Assembly (NCBI RefSeq): GCF_014384765.1 | Contig: NZ_JACRSP010000001.1 | Coordinates: 62,001 to 126,000, forward strand | Direction: 5' to 3' | From: Feifania hominis | GTDB lineage: Bacteria; Bacillota; Clostridia; Oscillospirales; Feifaniaceae | Length of the DNA stretch: 64,000 nt | Shown here: piece after piece, positions 33,657 through 43,150 of the stretch | Numbering within the stretch: the stretch's first letter is position 1 | Layout of the letters: each line of letters begins with the position of its first letter | The notes under the pieces: model-generated | Database searches by the model: none | Told to the model about the DNA's origin: nothing | Seen by the model: only the letters and a program-made list of their open reading frames with translations | Translations under genes and position numbers: made by a program

Positions 33657-35486
33657 TTGGATCAGAAGACTCTGGCAAGACTCAAGGAAAAAGTAAAACA
33701 GCTGCCCATGACGCCGGGCATTTACATGATGCGCGACAAGGCGGGCAAAATCATCTATGTCGGCAAGGCGAAGCTGCTCAAAAACCGGGTATCACAGTAC
33801 TTCAACGGCATTGACCGCCACACGCCCAAGGTCTACAGGATGGTGCAGAATGTCGACGACTTCGACGTGATCATCACCGACAGCGAGCTGGAGGCGCTGG
33901 TGCTCGAGTGCTCGCAGATCAAGCACTACATGCCAAAGTACAACATTCTGCTCAAGGATGACAAGAACTACCCCTACATCAAACTGGATGTGGACAGCCC
34001 CTATCCGCGCCTGAGCATGACGCGCCGCCGCCTCGATGACAGAGCGCGTTACTTCGGGCCCTACAGCGGCAGCGTGGGGGAGATCATCCGCACCATCAAC
34101 CGCATGTTCAAGCTGCCCACCTGCCACAAGAGCTTTCCGCGCGACTTTGACAGAGAGCGCCCCTGCCTGAACTACTCCATCAAAAACTGCATGGGAGTCT
34201 GTACGGGAAAAATCAGCGAGCAGGAGTACCGCGAGGCCATTGACCAGGCCGTAGAGATTCTTGAGGGGCGCTATGAGCGGGTCGCCGAGGAGCTCACACA
34301 GAAAATGACCGAGGCTGCCGAGGCGCTCAGCTTTGAGAAAGCCGCGCTCTACCGTGACCGGCTCACCGCCATACGCAAGCTTGCGGACCACCAGAAAGTG
34401 GTGGCTGCGCCGAGCGTCAACCGGGACGTGATCGGCTTTTACAAAAACGCCTTTCAGGCGGTGGTGGAGGTTTTCCTCATCCGCTCGGGCAAGCTCGCCC
34501 AGGAGGAGAGCTTTGTCTTTGCCCCGGAGGACTACGACGACGAGCCTGCGGCCCTCGGGGAATTTGTCAAGCAGTTCTATGAGGTGCGCCGCGACATCCC
34601 GGGCGAGATTCTGCTCAGCGGAGATGTGGAGGACCGCGAGCTCATCGAGGCCTTTCTCACCCAGCGGGCCGGCCGCAGGGTGAGGCTGCGCGTACCGCAG
34701 CGCGGGGAGCTCAAAAAGCTCACCAACATGGTCTGCAAGAACGCGCAGGACAGGCTCGCGCGCATGCTGCCGCGCGAGGAGAAAGTCAAAAAGACCATCG
34801 CCGAGCTTCAGCAGAAGCTCGGCCTGCCAAAGCCGCCGGTGCGCATTGAGGCGATTGACATCTCCAACACCGCCGGCAGCGATGTAGTGGGCGCGATTAT
34901 CGTCTTTGAAAACGGCGAGCCGAAGAAGAGCGGCTATAAAAAATACAAGATCAAGAGCTTTGACGGACAGGATGACTACGCAGCCATGCGCGAAGTGCTC
35001 TACCGGCGCTTCCGGCGCTATCAGGAGGGGGACGCGGGGTTTGACACGCTGCCCGACCTGCTGCTGCTCGACGGCGGAAAGGGGCATGTCGCAACCGTGA
35101 GGCCTCTGCTCGAGGAGATGGAGATTCCCGTGCCGGTCTTCGGCATGGTCAAGGATGACCGCCACCGCACGCGCGGCCTCACCACCGACAGTGAGGAGAT
35201 CACCATCTCACCGGCGAGTCCAGCTTTTGTGCTTGTCGGGCGGATTCAGGAGGAGGTCCACCGCTTTGTCATCGAATACCACCGCAGCACGCGCGGCAGG
35301 AAGATGCTGCGATCAGGGCTCTCGGCCGTACCGGGGCTCGGGCCGACGCGGGTGAAGAATCTGCTCACGGAGTTTAAGACCATTGAGAACATCCGCCGCG
35401 CATCCATCGACGATCTGTGCCGTGTCAAGGGAATGACCCGCCGCGCCGCCGAGAACATCAAGCGGCATTACGGGGAACTTTCTTGA
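33657..35486 (+). CDS. uvrC: excinuclease ABC subunit C
   Basis: UvrC (609 residues) makes the dual incision in nucleotide excision repair. It has the GIY-YIG domain (MTPGIYMMRDKAGKIIYVGK), the UvrB-binding UVR motif (AEALSFEKAALYRDRL, about 210), the RNase H-like C-terminal nuclease (about 390-540, EAIDISNTAGSDVVG) and a tandem helix-hairpin-helix end (RSGLSAVPGLGPTRVKNLL). Start is a TTG seven bases after GGAGGG; an upstream in-frame TTG at 33630 lies in the ptsH terminator T-run. Confidence 0.95.
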   Translation: MDQKTLARLKEKVKQLPMTPGIYMMRDKAGKIIYVGKAKLLKNRVSQYFNGIDRHTPKVYRMVQNVDDFDVIITDSELEALVLECSQIKHYMPKYNILLKDDKNYPYIKLDVDSPYPRLSMTRRRLDDRARYFGPYSGSVGEIIRTINRMFKLPTCHKSFPRDFDRERPCLNYSIKNCMGVCTGKISEQEYREAIDQAVEILEGRYERVAEELTQKMTEAAEALSFEKAALYRDRLTAIRKLADHQKVVAAPSVNRDVIGFYKNAFQAVVEVFLIRSGKLAQEESFVFAPEDYDDEPAALGEFVKQFYEVRRDIPGEILLSGDVEDRELIEAFLTQRAGRRVRLRVPQRGELKKLTNMVCKNAQDRLARMLPREEKVKKTIAELQQKLGLPKPPVRIEAIDISNTAGSDVVGAIIVFENGEPKKSGYKKYKIKSFDGQDDYAAMREVLYRRFRRYQEGDAGFDTLPDLLLLDGGKGHVATVRPLLEEMEIPVPVFGMVKDDRHRTRGLTTDSEEITISPASPAFVLVGRIQEEVHRFVIEYHRSTRGRKMLRSGLSAVPGLGPTRVKNLLTEFKTIENIRRASIDDLCRVKGMTRRAAENIKRHYGELS

Positions 35487-35542
35487 CGGCGGGAATTGCG
35501 GTGTTGTATGATGGAGAGGAACAAGCACAGTGGGAGTGAATC

Positions 35543-36097
35543 ATGAGAGTAATTACCGGCACGGCCCGGGGCATCCGTCTGACGACACCGCCCGGCCTTG
35601 ACACAAGACCCACCATCGACCGCGTCAAGGAGGCGGTCTTCAGCAAGATACAATTTGAAATCGAGGGGCGCGACGTGCTCGATCTGTTTGCCGGAAGCGG
35701 CCAGATGGGCATTGAGGCGCTCAGCCGCGGCGCGCGGCACTGCGATTTCTGCGATCTGGACCAGCGCGCCTGCGACTGCATTCGGGACAACCTTCTGCGC
35801 ACCGACCTGGAGCAGAGCGGCGAGATCTATGCCATCGACTATCTGCGTATGCTCTCCTTTGCACAGCGGACGAGGCGCTACGGGCTCGTCTTTCTCGATC
35901 CGCCCTATCAGCAGGATGATCTCGAGCGGTCGCTTGAGCATCTGGCAAACGGGGACATTCTGACCGACGACGCGGTGGTCGTGTGCGAGTGCGGGCTTGA
36001 AAAAGAGCTGCCCGAGACGGCCGGCTGCCTTGTCAAGGGCAAGAGCGCGCGCTACGGCAAGGTCAGAATCGAAGTCTATCGAAGAGAGACAAGGTGA
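35543..36097 (+). CDS. rsmD: 16S rRNA (guanine966-N2)-methyltransferase RsmD
   Basis: RsmD (184 residues) has the SAM-binding LDLFAGSGQMGIEALSRGA and the catalytic FLDPPYQQDDL motif. It starts MRVITGTARGIRLTTPPG as typical. It is followed by coaD four bases after its stop, the common Firmicutes order. Confidence 0.93.
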   Translation: MRVITGTARGIRLTTPPGLDTRPTIDRVKEAVFSKIQFEIEGRDVLDLFAGSGQMGIEALSRGARHCDFCDLDQRACDCIRDNLLRTDLEQSGEIYAIDYLRMLSFAQRTRRYGLVFLDPPYQQDDLERSLEHLANGDILTDDAVVVCECGLEKELPETAGCLVKGKSARYGKVRIEVYRRETR

Positions 36098-36101
36098 GAC
36101 G

Positions 36102-36599
36102 ATGAAAACAGCTGTCTGTCCCGGCAGTTACGACCCGGTGACCATCGGCCACATGGATGTGATCCGCCGCACGGCCGGTCTGTTTGACCGGGTGGTGGTG
36201 ACGGTGCTTGTAAACAGAGAAAAGACGCCGCGCTTCTCGCTCGAAGAGCGCGTCGCCATGCTCGAGAAGTGCGTGGCGGGGATCCCCGGCGTGTCGGTCG
36301 ACGTCTACGAGGGACTGCTCGCGGACTATGTGCAGAAAATCGGAGCGGCCGCCGTGGTCAAGGGAGTGCGCGACTTCATGGACTACGCCATGGAGACGAG
36401 AATGGCGCAGATCAACCGCAAAATCGGCGCGCAGCCGGTTGAGACTCTGCTGCTGCCCGCGCGGGCGGAGCTTCTCCACGTCAGCTCCAGCACCGTGTGG
36501 CAGATTGCGCGCGCCGGCGGTGAAATCAAAGATTATATCCCGCCGCAGATATGGGTAGAAATAGAGAAACGCCTTGCCGAAACGGAGGAGAGTAAATGA
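36102..36599 (+). CDS. coaD: phosphopantetheine adenylyltransferase
   Basis: CoaD (165 residues) makes dephospho-CoA. It has the nucleotidyltransferase signature GSYDPVTIGHMDVI (TxGH) at the N-terminus, KGVRDFMDYAMETRMAQINR in the middle and SSSTVWQI (ISSTxxR-like) near the C-terminus. AAGGTGAG precedes the ATG. Overlaps the next gene by four bases. Confidence 0.94.
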   Translation: MKTAVCPGSYDPVTIGHMDVIRRTAGLFDRVVVTVLVNREKTPRFSLEERVAMLEKCVAGIPGVSVDVYEGLLADYVQKIGAAAVVKGVRDFMDYAMETRMAQINRKIGAQPVETLLLPARAELLHVSSSTVWQIARAGGEIKDYIPPQIWVEIEKRLAETEESK

Positions 36600-37147
36600 A
36601 TACACAGGATTGTATTGAACGCTTGGAAGATGTCATTGATGAGGCCTGGAATCTGCCGCTGTCAAACGGCAAGTGCGTGGTGGACGCCGAGACCATCCGG
36701 GAGCTGGTGCGCGAAGTGCGCGACAGTCTGCCGGGCGAGCTTGAGCAGGCGATGAAGATCGTCAAGGATCGAAACGACATCATCACCACGGCCCGCCATG
36801 AGGCCGAGGTCATTGTCAAAAACGCGCAGGAGAAAGCGAGAGCTCTGGTCAGCCGGGATGAGATCGTGCTCGAGGCGCGCAAGCAGGGAAATGAGCTTCT
36901 CGCCTCGGCGAAGAAGCAGGCGGCCGACATCGTCAATCTCGCCAACGAGCAGGCGAGCGCGTTGGTTGCCGACACCAACCGCCATGTGAGCGATCTGATG
37001 AGCGAGACCAACGAAAAAGTCCGCGAGATGAAACAGATGGCAAACGACTATGCCGACGATATGATGCGCAAGATGAGCGAGGTGCTGGGCGCCGCGCTGA
37101 CCGACGTGCGTCAGACCTATCAGACCTTTAAAAACAACAGACTGTAA
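36596..37147 (+). CDS. coiled-coil protein downstream of coaD, function unknown
   Basis: A 183-residue soluble protein that is almost wholly alpha-helical with Ala/Glu/Lys-rich heptads (residues 40-165), resembling ATP synthase subunit b/E or DivIVA-like helices. A protein of this type is commonly encoded after coaD in Clostridia and labelled ATPase or hypothetical; I see no P-loop, so ATPase is unsupported. ATGA overlap with coaD shows coupling. A strong terminator follows. Confidence 0.7.
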   Translation: MNTQDCIERLEDVIDEAWNLPLSNGKCVVDAETIRELVREVRDSLPGELEQAMKIVKDRNDIITTARHEAEVIVKNAQEKARALVSRDEIVLEARKQGNELLASAKKQAADIVNLANEQASALVADTNRHVSDLMSETNEKVREMKQMANDYADDMMRKMSEVLGAALTDVRQTYQTFKNNRL

Positions 37148-37172
37148 CCGACGGCAGCACCGACTGCCGCCC

Positions 37173-37206
37173 CGGCGGACCTCATTGAGGTCCGCCGTTT
37201 TTTTTG
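37173..37206 (+). terminator. terminator of the rsmD-coaD operon
   Basis: CGGCGGACCTCA pairs with TGAGGTCCGCCG and is followed by TTTTTTTT. Confidence 0.9.
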
Positions 37207-37293
37207 CTTTTTCAGACACTACTATATCTAGTGGCTGGGTGGATTTGAGACACAATTGGCTTAAATTTCTACCTCTGATTTTTCAAAAAGGAG

Positions 37294-37322
37294 TTGTCAA
37301 CGGAGGAAATACCGTTTAAAAT
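37294..37322 (+). promoter_or_regulatory. promoter of the division and cell wall cluster
   Basis: TTGTCA, 17-base spacer, TAAAAT. Transcription would begin near 37329, at the first operator repeat. Confidence 0.75.
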
Positions 37323-37329
37323 GTTAATA

Positions 37330-37369
37330 AAGTGGTGGAAAGTGTTAGTAAGTGACATTAAGTGGTGAA
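37330..37369 (+). promoter_or_regulatory. probable MraZ operator: four 10-bp direct repeats
   Basis: AAGTGGTGGA, AAGTGTTAGT, AAGTGACATT and AAGTGGTGAA follow one another with an exact 10-base period, one helical turn, between the promoter and the mraZ start. MraZ binds tandem GTG-containing repeats upstream of its own gene in several bacteria, so autorepression is likely. Confidence 0.8.
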
Positions 37370-37414
37370 TTTCACCCGAAAGACGGACAAGTTTGTGAAG
37401 GAGGGGAAGCTGCG

Positions 37415-37834
37415 GTGCTGATCGGTCAATACAAGCACAATGTCGATCTCAAGGGCCGGCTCATCATGCCGCAGAAATTCCGCGACGACCTGGGGGAGAC
37501 ATACATCGTCACCCGGGGGCTCGACAGCTGCCTGTTCGTCTACCCCATGAAAGAGTGGGAAGTGCTCGCCGAGCGCATCAAGGCTCTGCCCATGGCCAAG
37601 GGGCGCGAGCTGCAGCGGTTCTTCTTCGCCAACGCCGAAGAGGTGGTGACCGACGCGCAGGGCCGTATGCTGATTCCGGCAAATCTTCGCCAGTATGCGG
37701 GGCTCAAAAAAGAGGCGGTCGTCATCGGTTCGCTCACCCGGGTCGAGATCTGGGACCGCCAGAGCTGGGAAAACGCCTGTGAGAATCTCACCGGTAGCGC
37801 TGTGGAAGAGGCCATGATCGAACTTGGATTTTAA
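37415..37834 (+). CDS. mraZ: transcriptional regulator MraZ
   Basis: MraZ (139 residues) has two SpoVT/AbrB-like halves, each with the DxKGR / DAQGR core: HNVDLKGRLIMPQKFRDDLG and VVTDAQGRMLIPANLR. It is an oligomeric DNA-binding protein that represses the cluster it heads. The GTG at 37415 lies eight bases after AAGGAGGGG; an upstream in-frame start at 37352 would fall inside the operator. Confidence 0.93.
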   Translation: MLIGQYKHNVDLKGRLIMPQKFRDDLGETYIVTRGLDSCLFVYPMKEWEVLAERIKALPMAKGRELQRFFFANAEEVVTDAQGRMLIPANLRQYAGLKKEAVVIGSLTRVEIWDRQSWENACENLTGSAVEEAMIELGF

Positions 37835-37846
37835 GGGGTTGAGAGT

Positions 37847-38809
37847 GTGGAACTGACCCATCGTCCGGTTCTGCTCGACGAGTGCATCAACGCGCTGAAC
37901 ATCCGCCCCGACGGGATCTATGTCGACGGAACGCTCGGCGGCGGTGGACATGCCCGGGAGGTGCTCGGGCGTCTGACCACCGGTCGGCTGATCGGCATCG
38001 ACCAGGACGACTACGCCGTCGCGCGGGCAGGTGAGAGACTGGCCTGCTTTGGTGAACGGTTGAACATTGTGCACGACAACTTCAAAAACATCAGACCGAT
38101 TCTCTCGCGCCTCGGCATCCGGGGTGTCGACGGCGTGCTTCTCGATCTCGGCGTGTCCTCCTTTCAATTTGACGACGGCGCGCGGGGTTTTTCCTACCAG
38201 CACGATGCGCGCCTCGATATGCGCATGTCGAAGGAGAATCCGCTCACGGCTTACGACGTGGTAAACACCTATTCCCAGCAGGAGCTCACCAGAGTGCTGC
38301 GCGACTATGGCGAGGAGAAATTTGCCCCGCGCATTGCCCGAAAAATCTGTGAGAGCCGTCAGACAAAGCCGGTTGAGACGACTTTTGAGCTCGTGGAGTT
38401 GATCAAGGCGGGCATCCCCGCGGCGGCGCGCCGCGAGGGCGGACACCCGGCCAAGCGCAGCTTTCAGGCGCTTCGCGTGGAGGTCAACAACGAGCTCGGC
38501 ATTCTGGAACAGAGCATCCGCGACATTGTGGAAGTACTCAATCCCGGCGGACGCATCTGCATCATCACGTTTCAGTCGCTGGAGGATCGAATCGTCAGCG
38601 GAACCTACAAAAAACTCGCCACCGGCTGTACCTGCCCGCCGGACTTTCCGGTGTGTGTGTGCGGGAAGAGCCCGGTTGTCAGAATCATCACCAAAAAGCC
38701 CATTCTGCCGGGCGAAAGGGAACTCGGCGAGAACAACCGCAGCCACTCGGCCCGGCTTCGCGTTGCCGAAAAAATGAAAGGAGAGGAGGGGACCGTATGC
38801 AGAACGTAA
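37847..38809 (+). CDS. rsmH: 16S rRNA (cytosine1402-N4)-methyltransferase RsmH
   Basis: RsmH/MraW (320 residues) uses SAM to methylate C1402. It starts at GTG with THRPVLLDECINAL, then DGTLGGGGHAREVL (SAM loop) and LDLGVSSFQFDDGARGFSY. It ends with NNRSHSARLRVAEK, diagnostic of the family. It overlaps ftsL by 13 bases. Confidence 0.95.
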   Translation: MELTHRPVLLDECINALNIRPDGIYVDGTLGGGGHAREVLGRLTTGRLIGIDQDDYAVARAGERLACFGERLNIVHDNFKNIRPILSRLGIRGVDGVLLDLGVSSFQFDDGARGFSYQHDARLDMRMSKENPLTAYDVVNTYSQQELTRVLRDYGEEKFAPRIARKICESRQTKPVETTFELVELIKAGIPAAARREGGHPAKRSFQALRVEVNNELGILEQSIRDIVEVLNPGGRICIITFQSLEDRIVSGTYKKLATGCTCPPDFPVCVCGKSPVVRIITKKPILPGERELGENNRSHSARLRVAEKMKGEEGTVCRT

Positions 38810-39306
38810 ACCGACAGAGCGTGGCCTATGACTTTTCCATGTTTGACGAGCGCAGCCGCGAGATTGAACGCCGGCGCGAGCAGAACAACATTGTCGATCT
38901 GATCAGCAAGCGCAAGAAGAAGAGAAAGGCGCGCGCGGTATTTTTAAACATCCTCTGCTGCGTTCTCCTCGTGGGTCTGCTCTCGACGCAGATTTACAGC
39001 TACACAACCCTCAATGAACTGACAAGCGACATCAGCCGCCAGAAGAAGACGCTCGATGAGCTGCAGGCGCAGGAGAAACTGCTCAACATCGACCTCGAAA
39101 AGCAGATTGATCTCACCTCGGTCGAGGAGATTGCAACGAACACTCTCTTCATGGAGAAAGCCGATAAGAATCAGATCAGCTACATCAGTACGGCGAGTGT
39201 CGACAACGGCGAGATCATCGGCGGTGACAGCCGTAATTTCTTCGAGAAGCTGCGTGACGATGTGCTGCAAAAGATCAGCAGCATCGCCGCATATTTGAAC
39301 GGTTGA
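38797..39306 (+). CDS. ftsL: FtsL-like cell division protein
   Basis: A 169-residue bitopic protein: charged cytoplasmic region (1-45, ending KRKKKRKARAV), one membrane segment (about 47-66) and an extracytoplasmic coiled coil (about 70-105). Sequence similarity is low as usual for FtsL; the call rests on topology and on position between rsmH and the PBP gene. FtsL forms a divisome complex with FtsQ and DivIC. GAGGAGGGGACC precedes the ATG. Confidence 0.8.
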   Translation: MQNVNRQSVAYDFSMFDERSREIERRREQNNIVDLISKRKKKRKARAVFLNILCCVLLVGLLSTQIYSYTTLNELTSDISRQKKTLDELQAQEKLLNIDLEKQIDLTSVEEIATNTLFMEKADKNQISYISTASVDNGEIIGGDSRNFFEKLRDDVLQKISSIAAYLNG

Positions 39307-39429
39307 ATTACTATAATGAACTGATGAGAATTGAGAGTGGGGAATGATCAGACAGCATTCTCGGCTCTCAATTTTCCCATTCCAAGGAGATTTGCGCAGC
39401 AGACAGCGCTGCTTGAGCGAGGTGGCAAC

Positions 39430-41649
39430 ATGAACAAAGGTCTTTCCAAAAAAATTGTGCAGCGCATGCTGCTCATCGTGGTGTGTTTTGCCGTCCTGGG
39501 GCTGATTCCAATTGTGGCGAAGCTCTTTCACATTCAGATCATTCAAAACGAGTTCTACCAGAAAAAGGCGATTGACCAGCAGACGCGGGACACCGAGATC
39601 AGCCCGAAGCGCGGCACGATCTATGATCGCAACATGAAAAAACTCGCCGTGAGCGCGTCGGTCGAGACGGTGCTCTTGAATCCTAAGGCGGTCAAAGACG
39701 ACGAACAGGCAAATCTCATCGCCGACGGAATGGCCGAGATCCTCGGGGTGGACCGCGAGAAGGTCTACAAGCAGACCCAGGCGAACAACTACTATGAGAT
39801 TATCAAGAAGAAAGTGGAAAAGGAGACCGCCGACCAGGTTCGGACTTTTCTCAGCGAGAACAAGATCAAGTGCATCACCCTCGCCGAGGACAGCAAGCGC
39901 TACTATCCCTACGGCAACTTCGCAAGCCACATCCTCGGCTTTACCGACACCGACGGACGCGGCCTCGAGGGGGTCGAGGCCTATTACAACGACATTCTGG
40001 AGGGGACGCCCGGGCGCGTCATCACAGCAAAAAACGCAAAAAACACCGATATGCCCTTTAAATATGAAAAGTATATCGACGCGCAAAATGGCGCGAATCT
40101 CGTGCTGACCATCGACGAGGTCATGCAGCACTTCCTCGAGAAGCATCTTGCAACGGCCGTTGCCGACTACAAGGTGCAGAACAAGGCCTGCGGCATCATC
40201 ATGGACATTCACAGCGGTGAAATTCTCGCGATGGCGACCATGCCGGACTACGATCCGAACAACCCGCGTGAGATCACCGACGAGGCGCTCAAGGCTGAGC
40301 TCGAAGCGCTCGAGGGGGAGGAGTATACCAAGCGCCAGAGCGAGATCTGGCAGGGAATCTGGCGCAACAAGGCCATCTCAGACAACTATGAGCCGGGCTC
40401 GGCGTTCAAGCTCATCACCAGCGCCATGGCGCTGGAGGAGGGCACCCAGTCCGAACAGGACACGTTTTACTGCCCGGGTTACCACAAGGTCGGCGGGCGA
40501 ACCATCCGCTGCTGGAAGCGTGCGGGACACGGGGCCGAGACCTTTGAAAAGGGACTTCAGAATTCCTGCAACCCGGTGTTCATGCTGGTGGGGGAGAAGC
40601 TCGGCGCCGAGACTTTCCAGAAGTACATCAAGGCGTTTGGACTGCGTGAGAAGACCGGGATCGACCTCTACGGCGAGGAGTCCGGCGTATGGTTTCGCGA
40701 CAGTGACTTCGGCATTGTCAGCCTCGCTGTCGCCTCCTTTGGCCAGACCTTTAAAATCACCCCCATCCAGATGGTGACGGCGGTCGCCGCCATCGGCAAC
40801 GGCGGAAATCTCGTGGTGCCCCATGTGGCGAAGGAGATCGTCGACGACGACGGCAATGTGCTCGACACATTCCCGACCGAAGTGCGCCGCCAGGTCATCT
40901 CGGAGGAGACCTCGCAGCGCGTCATTTCCATGGCGGAGAAAGTCGTCTCGATCGGCACCGGCAAGAACGCCCGCGTGACGGGTTATCAGATTGCGGGCAA
41001 GACCGCGACCTCGGAGAAGATCGACCAGAAAAACGAGGAGGGTATCGTCGACAAGAGAATCGCGTCCTTTGTCGCCATCGCCCCGGCGGACGACCCACAG
41101 ATTGTGGTGTTCGTCATGCTCGACGAGCCGGATATGCCGACCAACATGCAGGGCGGCGGCGCGATTGCGGCGCCCACGGTCTCGAAAATTCTCGCCGACG
41201 TGCTGCCCTATATGAACATCGCCCCGCAGTACACCGAGGAGGAACTTGCAAAACTCGAGGTGAAAGTGCCGAATGTGACAGGTCTCACGGTAGCGGAGGC
41301 CAAAACTGCCGTCACCGACATCGGCTGTACGGTCAGCGTCAACGGAAGCGGTGAAACCGTGATTTCCCAGATGCCGAAAGAGGGACAGAAACTGACAAAA
41401 GGCGGACGGGTAATCCTGTATACTGAAGAGACCGACGTCAAGCTCGTGGAGGTGCCAAACCTTGTGGGCAAGAGCATGCCGGCGGCGAGAAAGGCGCTCT
41501 CGGGCGTGGGGCTGAACATCAGCGCCCAGGGCAAGGATTCCGACAGCGCCGAGGCAACGGTGACCAAACAGTATGTTGAGGCCGGTACCATGGTTGAGGC
41601 GGGCAGCATCGTGGCCGTCGACTATAAATTTGACACGGGAACAGAGTGA
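39430..41649 (+). CDS. class B penicillin-binding protein with PASTA domains (SpoVD/FtsI-like)
   Basis: A 739-residue transpeptidase with one N-terminal membrane anchor (about 15-36), a PBP dimerisation domain (about 55-230, RGTIYDRN), a transpeptidase domain with SxxK nucleophile GSAFK, SxN as SCN, and the third motif as GKTATSE, then two PASTA domains (VPNVTGLTVAEAK; VPNLVGKSMPAARKAL). The KTG triad reads KTA here. PASTA domains plus position suggest SpoVD, the spore-cortex enzyme, or a dual-role division enzyme; only one class B PBP is in the cluster. GAGCGAGGTGG precedes the ATG. Confidence 0.9.
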   Translation: MNKGLSKKIVQRMLLIVVCFAVLGLIPIVAKLFHIQIIQNEFYQKKAIDQQTRDTEISPKRGTIYDRNMKKLAVSASVETVLLNPKAVKDDEQANLIADGMAEILGVDREKVYKQTQANNYYEIIKKKVEKETADQVRTFLSENKIKCITLAEDSKRYYPYGNFASHILGFTDTDGRGLEGVEAYYNDILEGTPGRVITAKNAKNTDMPFKYEKYIDAQNGANLVLTIDEVMQHFLEKHLATAVADYKVQNKACGIIMDIHSGEILAMATMPDYDPNNPREITDEALKAELEALEGEEYTKRQSEIWQGIWRNKAISDNYEPGSAFKLITSAMALEEGTQSEQDTFYCPGYHKVGGRTIRCWKRAGHGAETFEKGLQNSCNPVFMLVGEKLGAETFQKYIKAFGLREKTGIDLYGEESGVWFRDSDFGIVSLAVASFGQTFKITPIQMVTAVAAIGNGGNLVVPHVAKEIVDDDGNVLDTFPTEVRRQVISEETSQRVISMAEKVVSIGTGKNARVTGYQIAGKTATSEKIDQKNEEGIVDKRIASFVAIAPADDPQIVVFVMLDEPDMPTNMQGGGAIAAPTVSKILADVLPYMNIAPQYTEEELAKLEVKVPNVTGLTVAEAKTAVTDIGCTVSVNGSGETVISQMPKEGQKLTKGGRVILYTEETDVKLVEVPNLVGKSMPAARKALSGVGLNISAQGKDSDSAEATVTKQYVEAGTMVEAGSIVAVDYKFDTGTE

Positions 41650-41671
41650 CAAAAGTGAGGAGTGAGTGGAA

Positions 41672-43129
41672 ATGAAGCTTCGGGAACTTCTGCGCGGAGT
41701 CGACGTCGTCGGGACCGCCAACAGCTTGGACTGTGAGATTACCGGTGTCTGTCAGGACAGCCGCAAGGCGACACCGGGCTGCCTGTTTGTGGCGGTGGAC
41801 GGCGTACTCAGCGACGGCCACAAGTACATCCCGCAGGCCATGGAGAAAGGCGCCGCCGCCGTGGTGGTGGAAAAGCCGGAATTTGCGGCGGGCAACTGCA
41901 TACTCGTGCGCGACAGCCGAAAGGCCGTGACGCAGATTGCGGCGAATTTCTACTCGCACCCGGCCGAGCGACTCAAACTCATCGGCATCACCGGCACAAA
42001 CGGTAAGACAACCACCACCTATATTGTCAAGCACATTCTCGAGCAGGCCGGCCACCGGGTCGGACTCATCGGAACCATACAGAACATGATCGGCGAGCGG
42101 GTGCTTGAGACCGAATACACCACCCCGGAGTCCATTGAGCTTCAGGCGCTGTTCGCCGAGATGGCAGACGCGGGCGTCGAGTACGTCGTGATGGAGGTGT
42201 CGTCCCACTCGCTGGCACAGCACCGTGTCGACGGACTCACCTTTGAAGTGGGAATTTTCACCAATCTCACACAGGACCACCTCGATTTCCACGGCACCAT
42301 GCAGGAGTATCTCAAGGCCAAGGCCATGCTGTTTTCCATGTCGAAGATCGGGGTTCTCAACGCCGATGACCCTGCGACGAAAGAGATTCTTGCAATCACG
42401 GGTGTGAAAAGCTATACTTATTCAGTTGACACCAACGACGGCGACATCACGGCAAAGAACATCTCTCTGAAAAACGACCGCATTGAATTTGAGGCGGTCG
42501 CCAGGGGTATGATCGGCCGCGTCGAGGTCGCCATTCCCGGGAAGTTCACCGCCTACAATGTGCTCGCATCCATCGGCTGCTGCCTGTGTCTGGGGCTGCC
42601 GCTTGCGGACATCATCGGCTCGCTCAAATCGGTCACCGGCGTCAAGGGTCGTGTCGAAGTCGTGCCGACGGGTCGGGACTTTACGGTGCTCATTGACTAC
42701 TCCCACACGCCCGACAGTCTCTACAATGTTCTGCAGACCATCCGCGGCTTTGCCGAGGGACGGGTTGTGACGGTGTTCGGCTGCGGCGGTGACCGCGACC
42801 GGACCAAACGCCCGAAGATGGGAAAGATCGCAGCCGATCTGTCCGACTTCGCCGTGGTCACGTCGGACAATCCGCGCACGGAGGACCCGCACGCCATCAT
42901 CGAGGAGATTTTAGTCGGCCTCGAGGGGACCAAAACCCCCTATGTCGTGGTGGAAAACCGGCGCGACGCGATCGGCTATGCTCTGGCGCACGCGCAGACA
43001 AAGGACGTGATTCTGCTCGCTGGCAAGGGGCACGAGACCTATCAGGTTCTCGCGCAGGGCAAAATCCACTTTGACGAGAGGGAGATCGTCGCCGAGCTGC
43101 TCGGGCAGCAGGAGGAAAGCAAACAGTAA
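41672..43129 (+). CDS. murE: UDP-MurNAc-tripeptide synthetase MurE (meso-diaminopimelate type)
   Basis: MurE (485 residues) adds the third residue of the peptidoglycan stem. It has the Mur N-terminal domain, ATP loop GITGTNGKTTTTY, TTPESIEL, SSHSLAQHRVDG, and the specificity motif DNPR (SDNPRTEDP), which marks diaminopimelate-adding rather than lysine-adding enzymes. The ATG at 41672 is nine bases after GAGGAG; a GTG at 41666 is less well spaced. It is followed directly by mraY, with no murF between. Confidence 0.95.
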   Translation: MKLRELLRGVDVVGTANSLDCEITGVCQDSRKATPGCLFVAVDGVLSDGHKYIPQAMEKGAAAVVVEKPEFAAGNCILVRDSRKAVTQIAANFYSHPAERLKLIGITGTNGKTTTTYIVKHILEQAGHRVGLIGTIQNMIGERVLETEYTTPESIELQALFAEMADAGVEYVVMEVSSHSLAQHRVDGLTFEVGIFTNLTQDHLDFHGTMQEYLKAKAMLFSMSKIGVLNADDPATKEILAITGVKSYTYSVDTNDGDITAKNISLKNDRIEFEAVARGMIGRVEVAIPGKFTAYNVLASIGCCLCLGLPLADIIGSLKSVTGVKGRVEVVPTGRDFTVLIDYSHTPDSLYNVLQTIRGFAEGRVVTVFGCGGDRDRTKRPKMGKIAADLSDFAVVTSDNPRTEDPHAIIEEILVGLEGTKTPYVVVENRRDAIGYALAHAQTKDVILLAGKGHETYQVLAQGKIHFDEREIVAELLGQQEESKQ

Positions 43130-43150
43130 TCACTTTAGGGGGACGGGGCT

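Noticed and set aside
37352..37414. Upstream in-frame start of mraZ
   Set aside because: It lies within the operator repeats and lacks a ribosome binding site; the GTG at 37415 gives normal family length.
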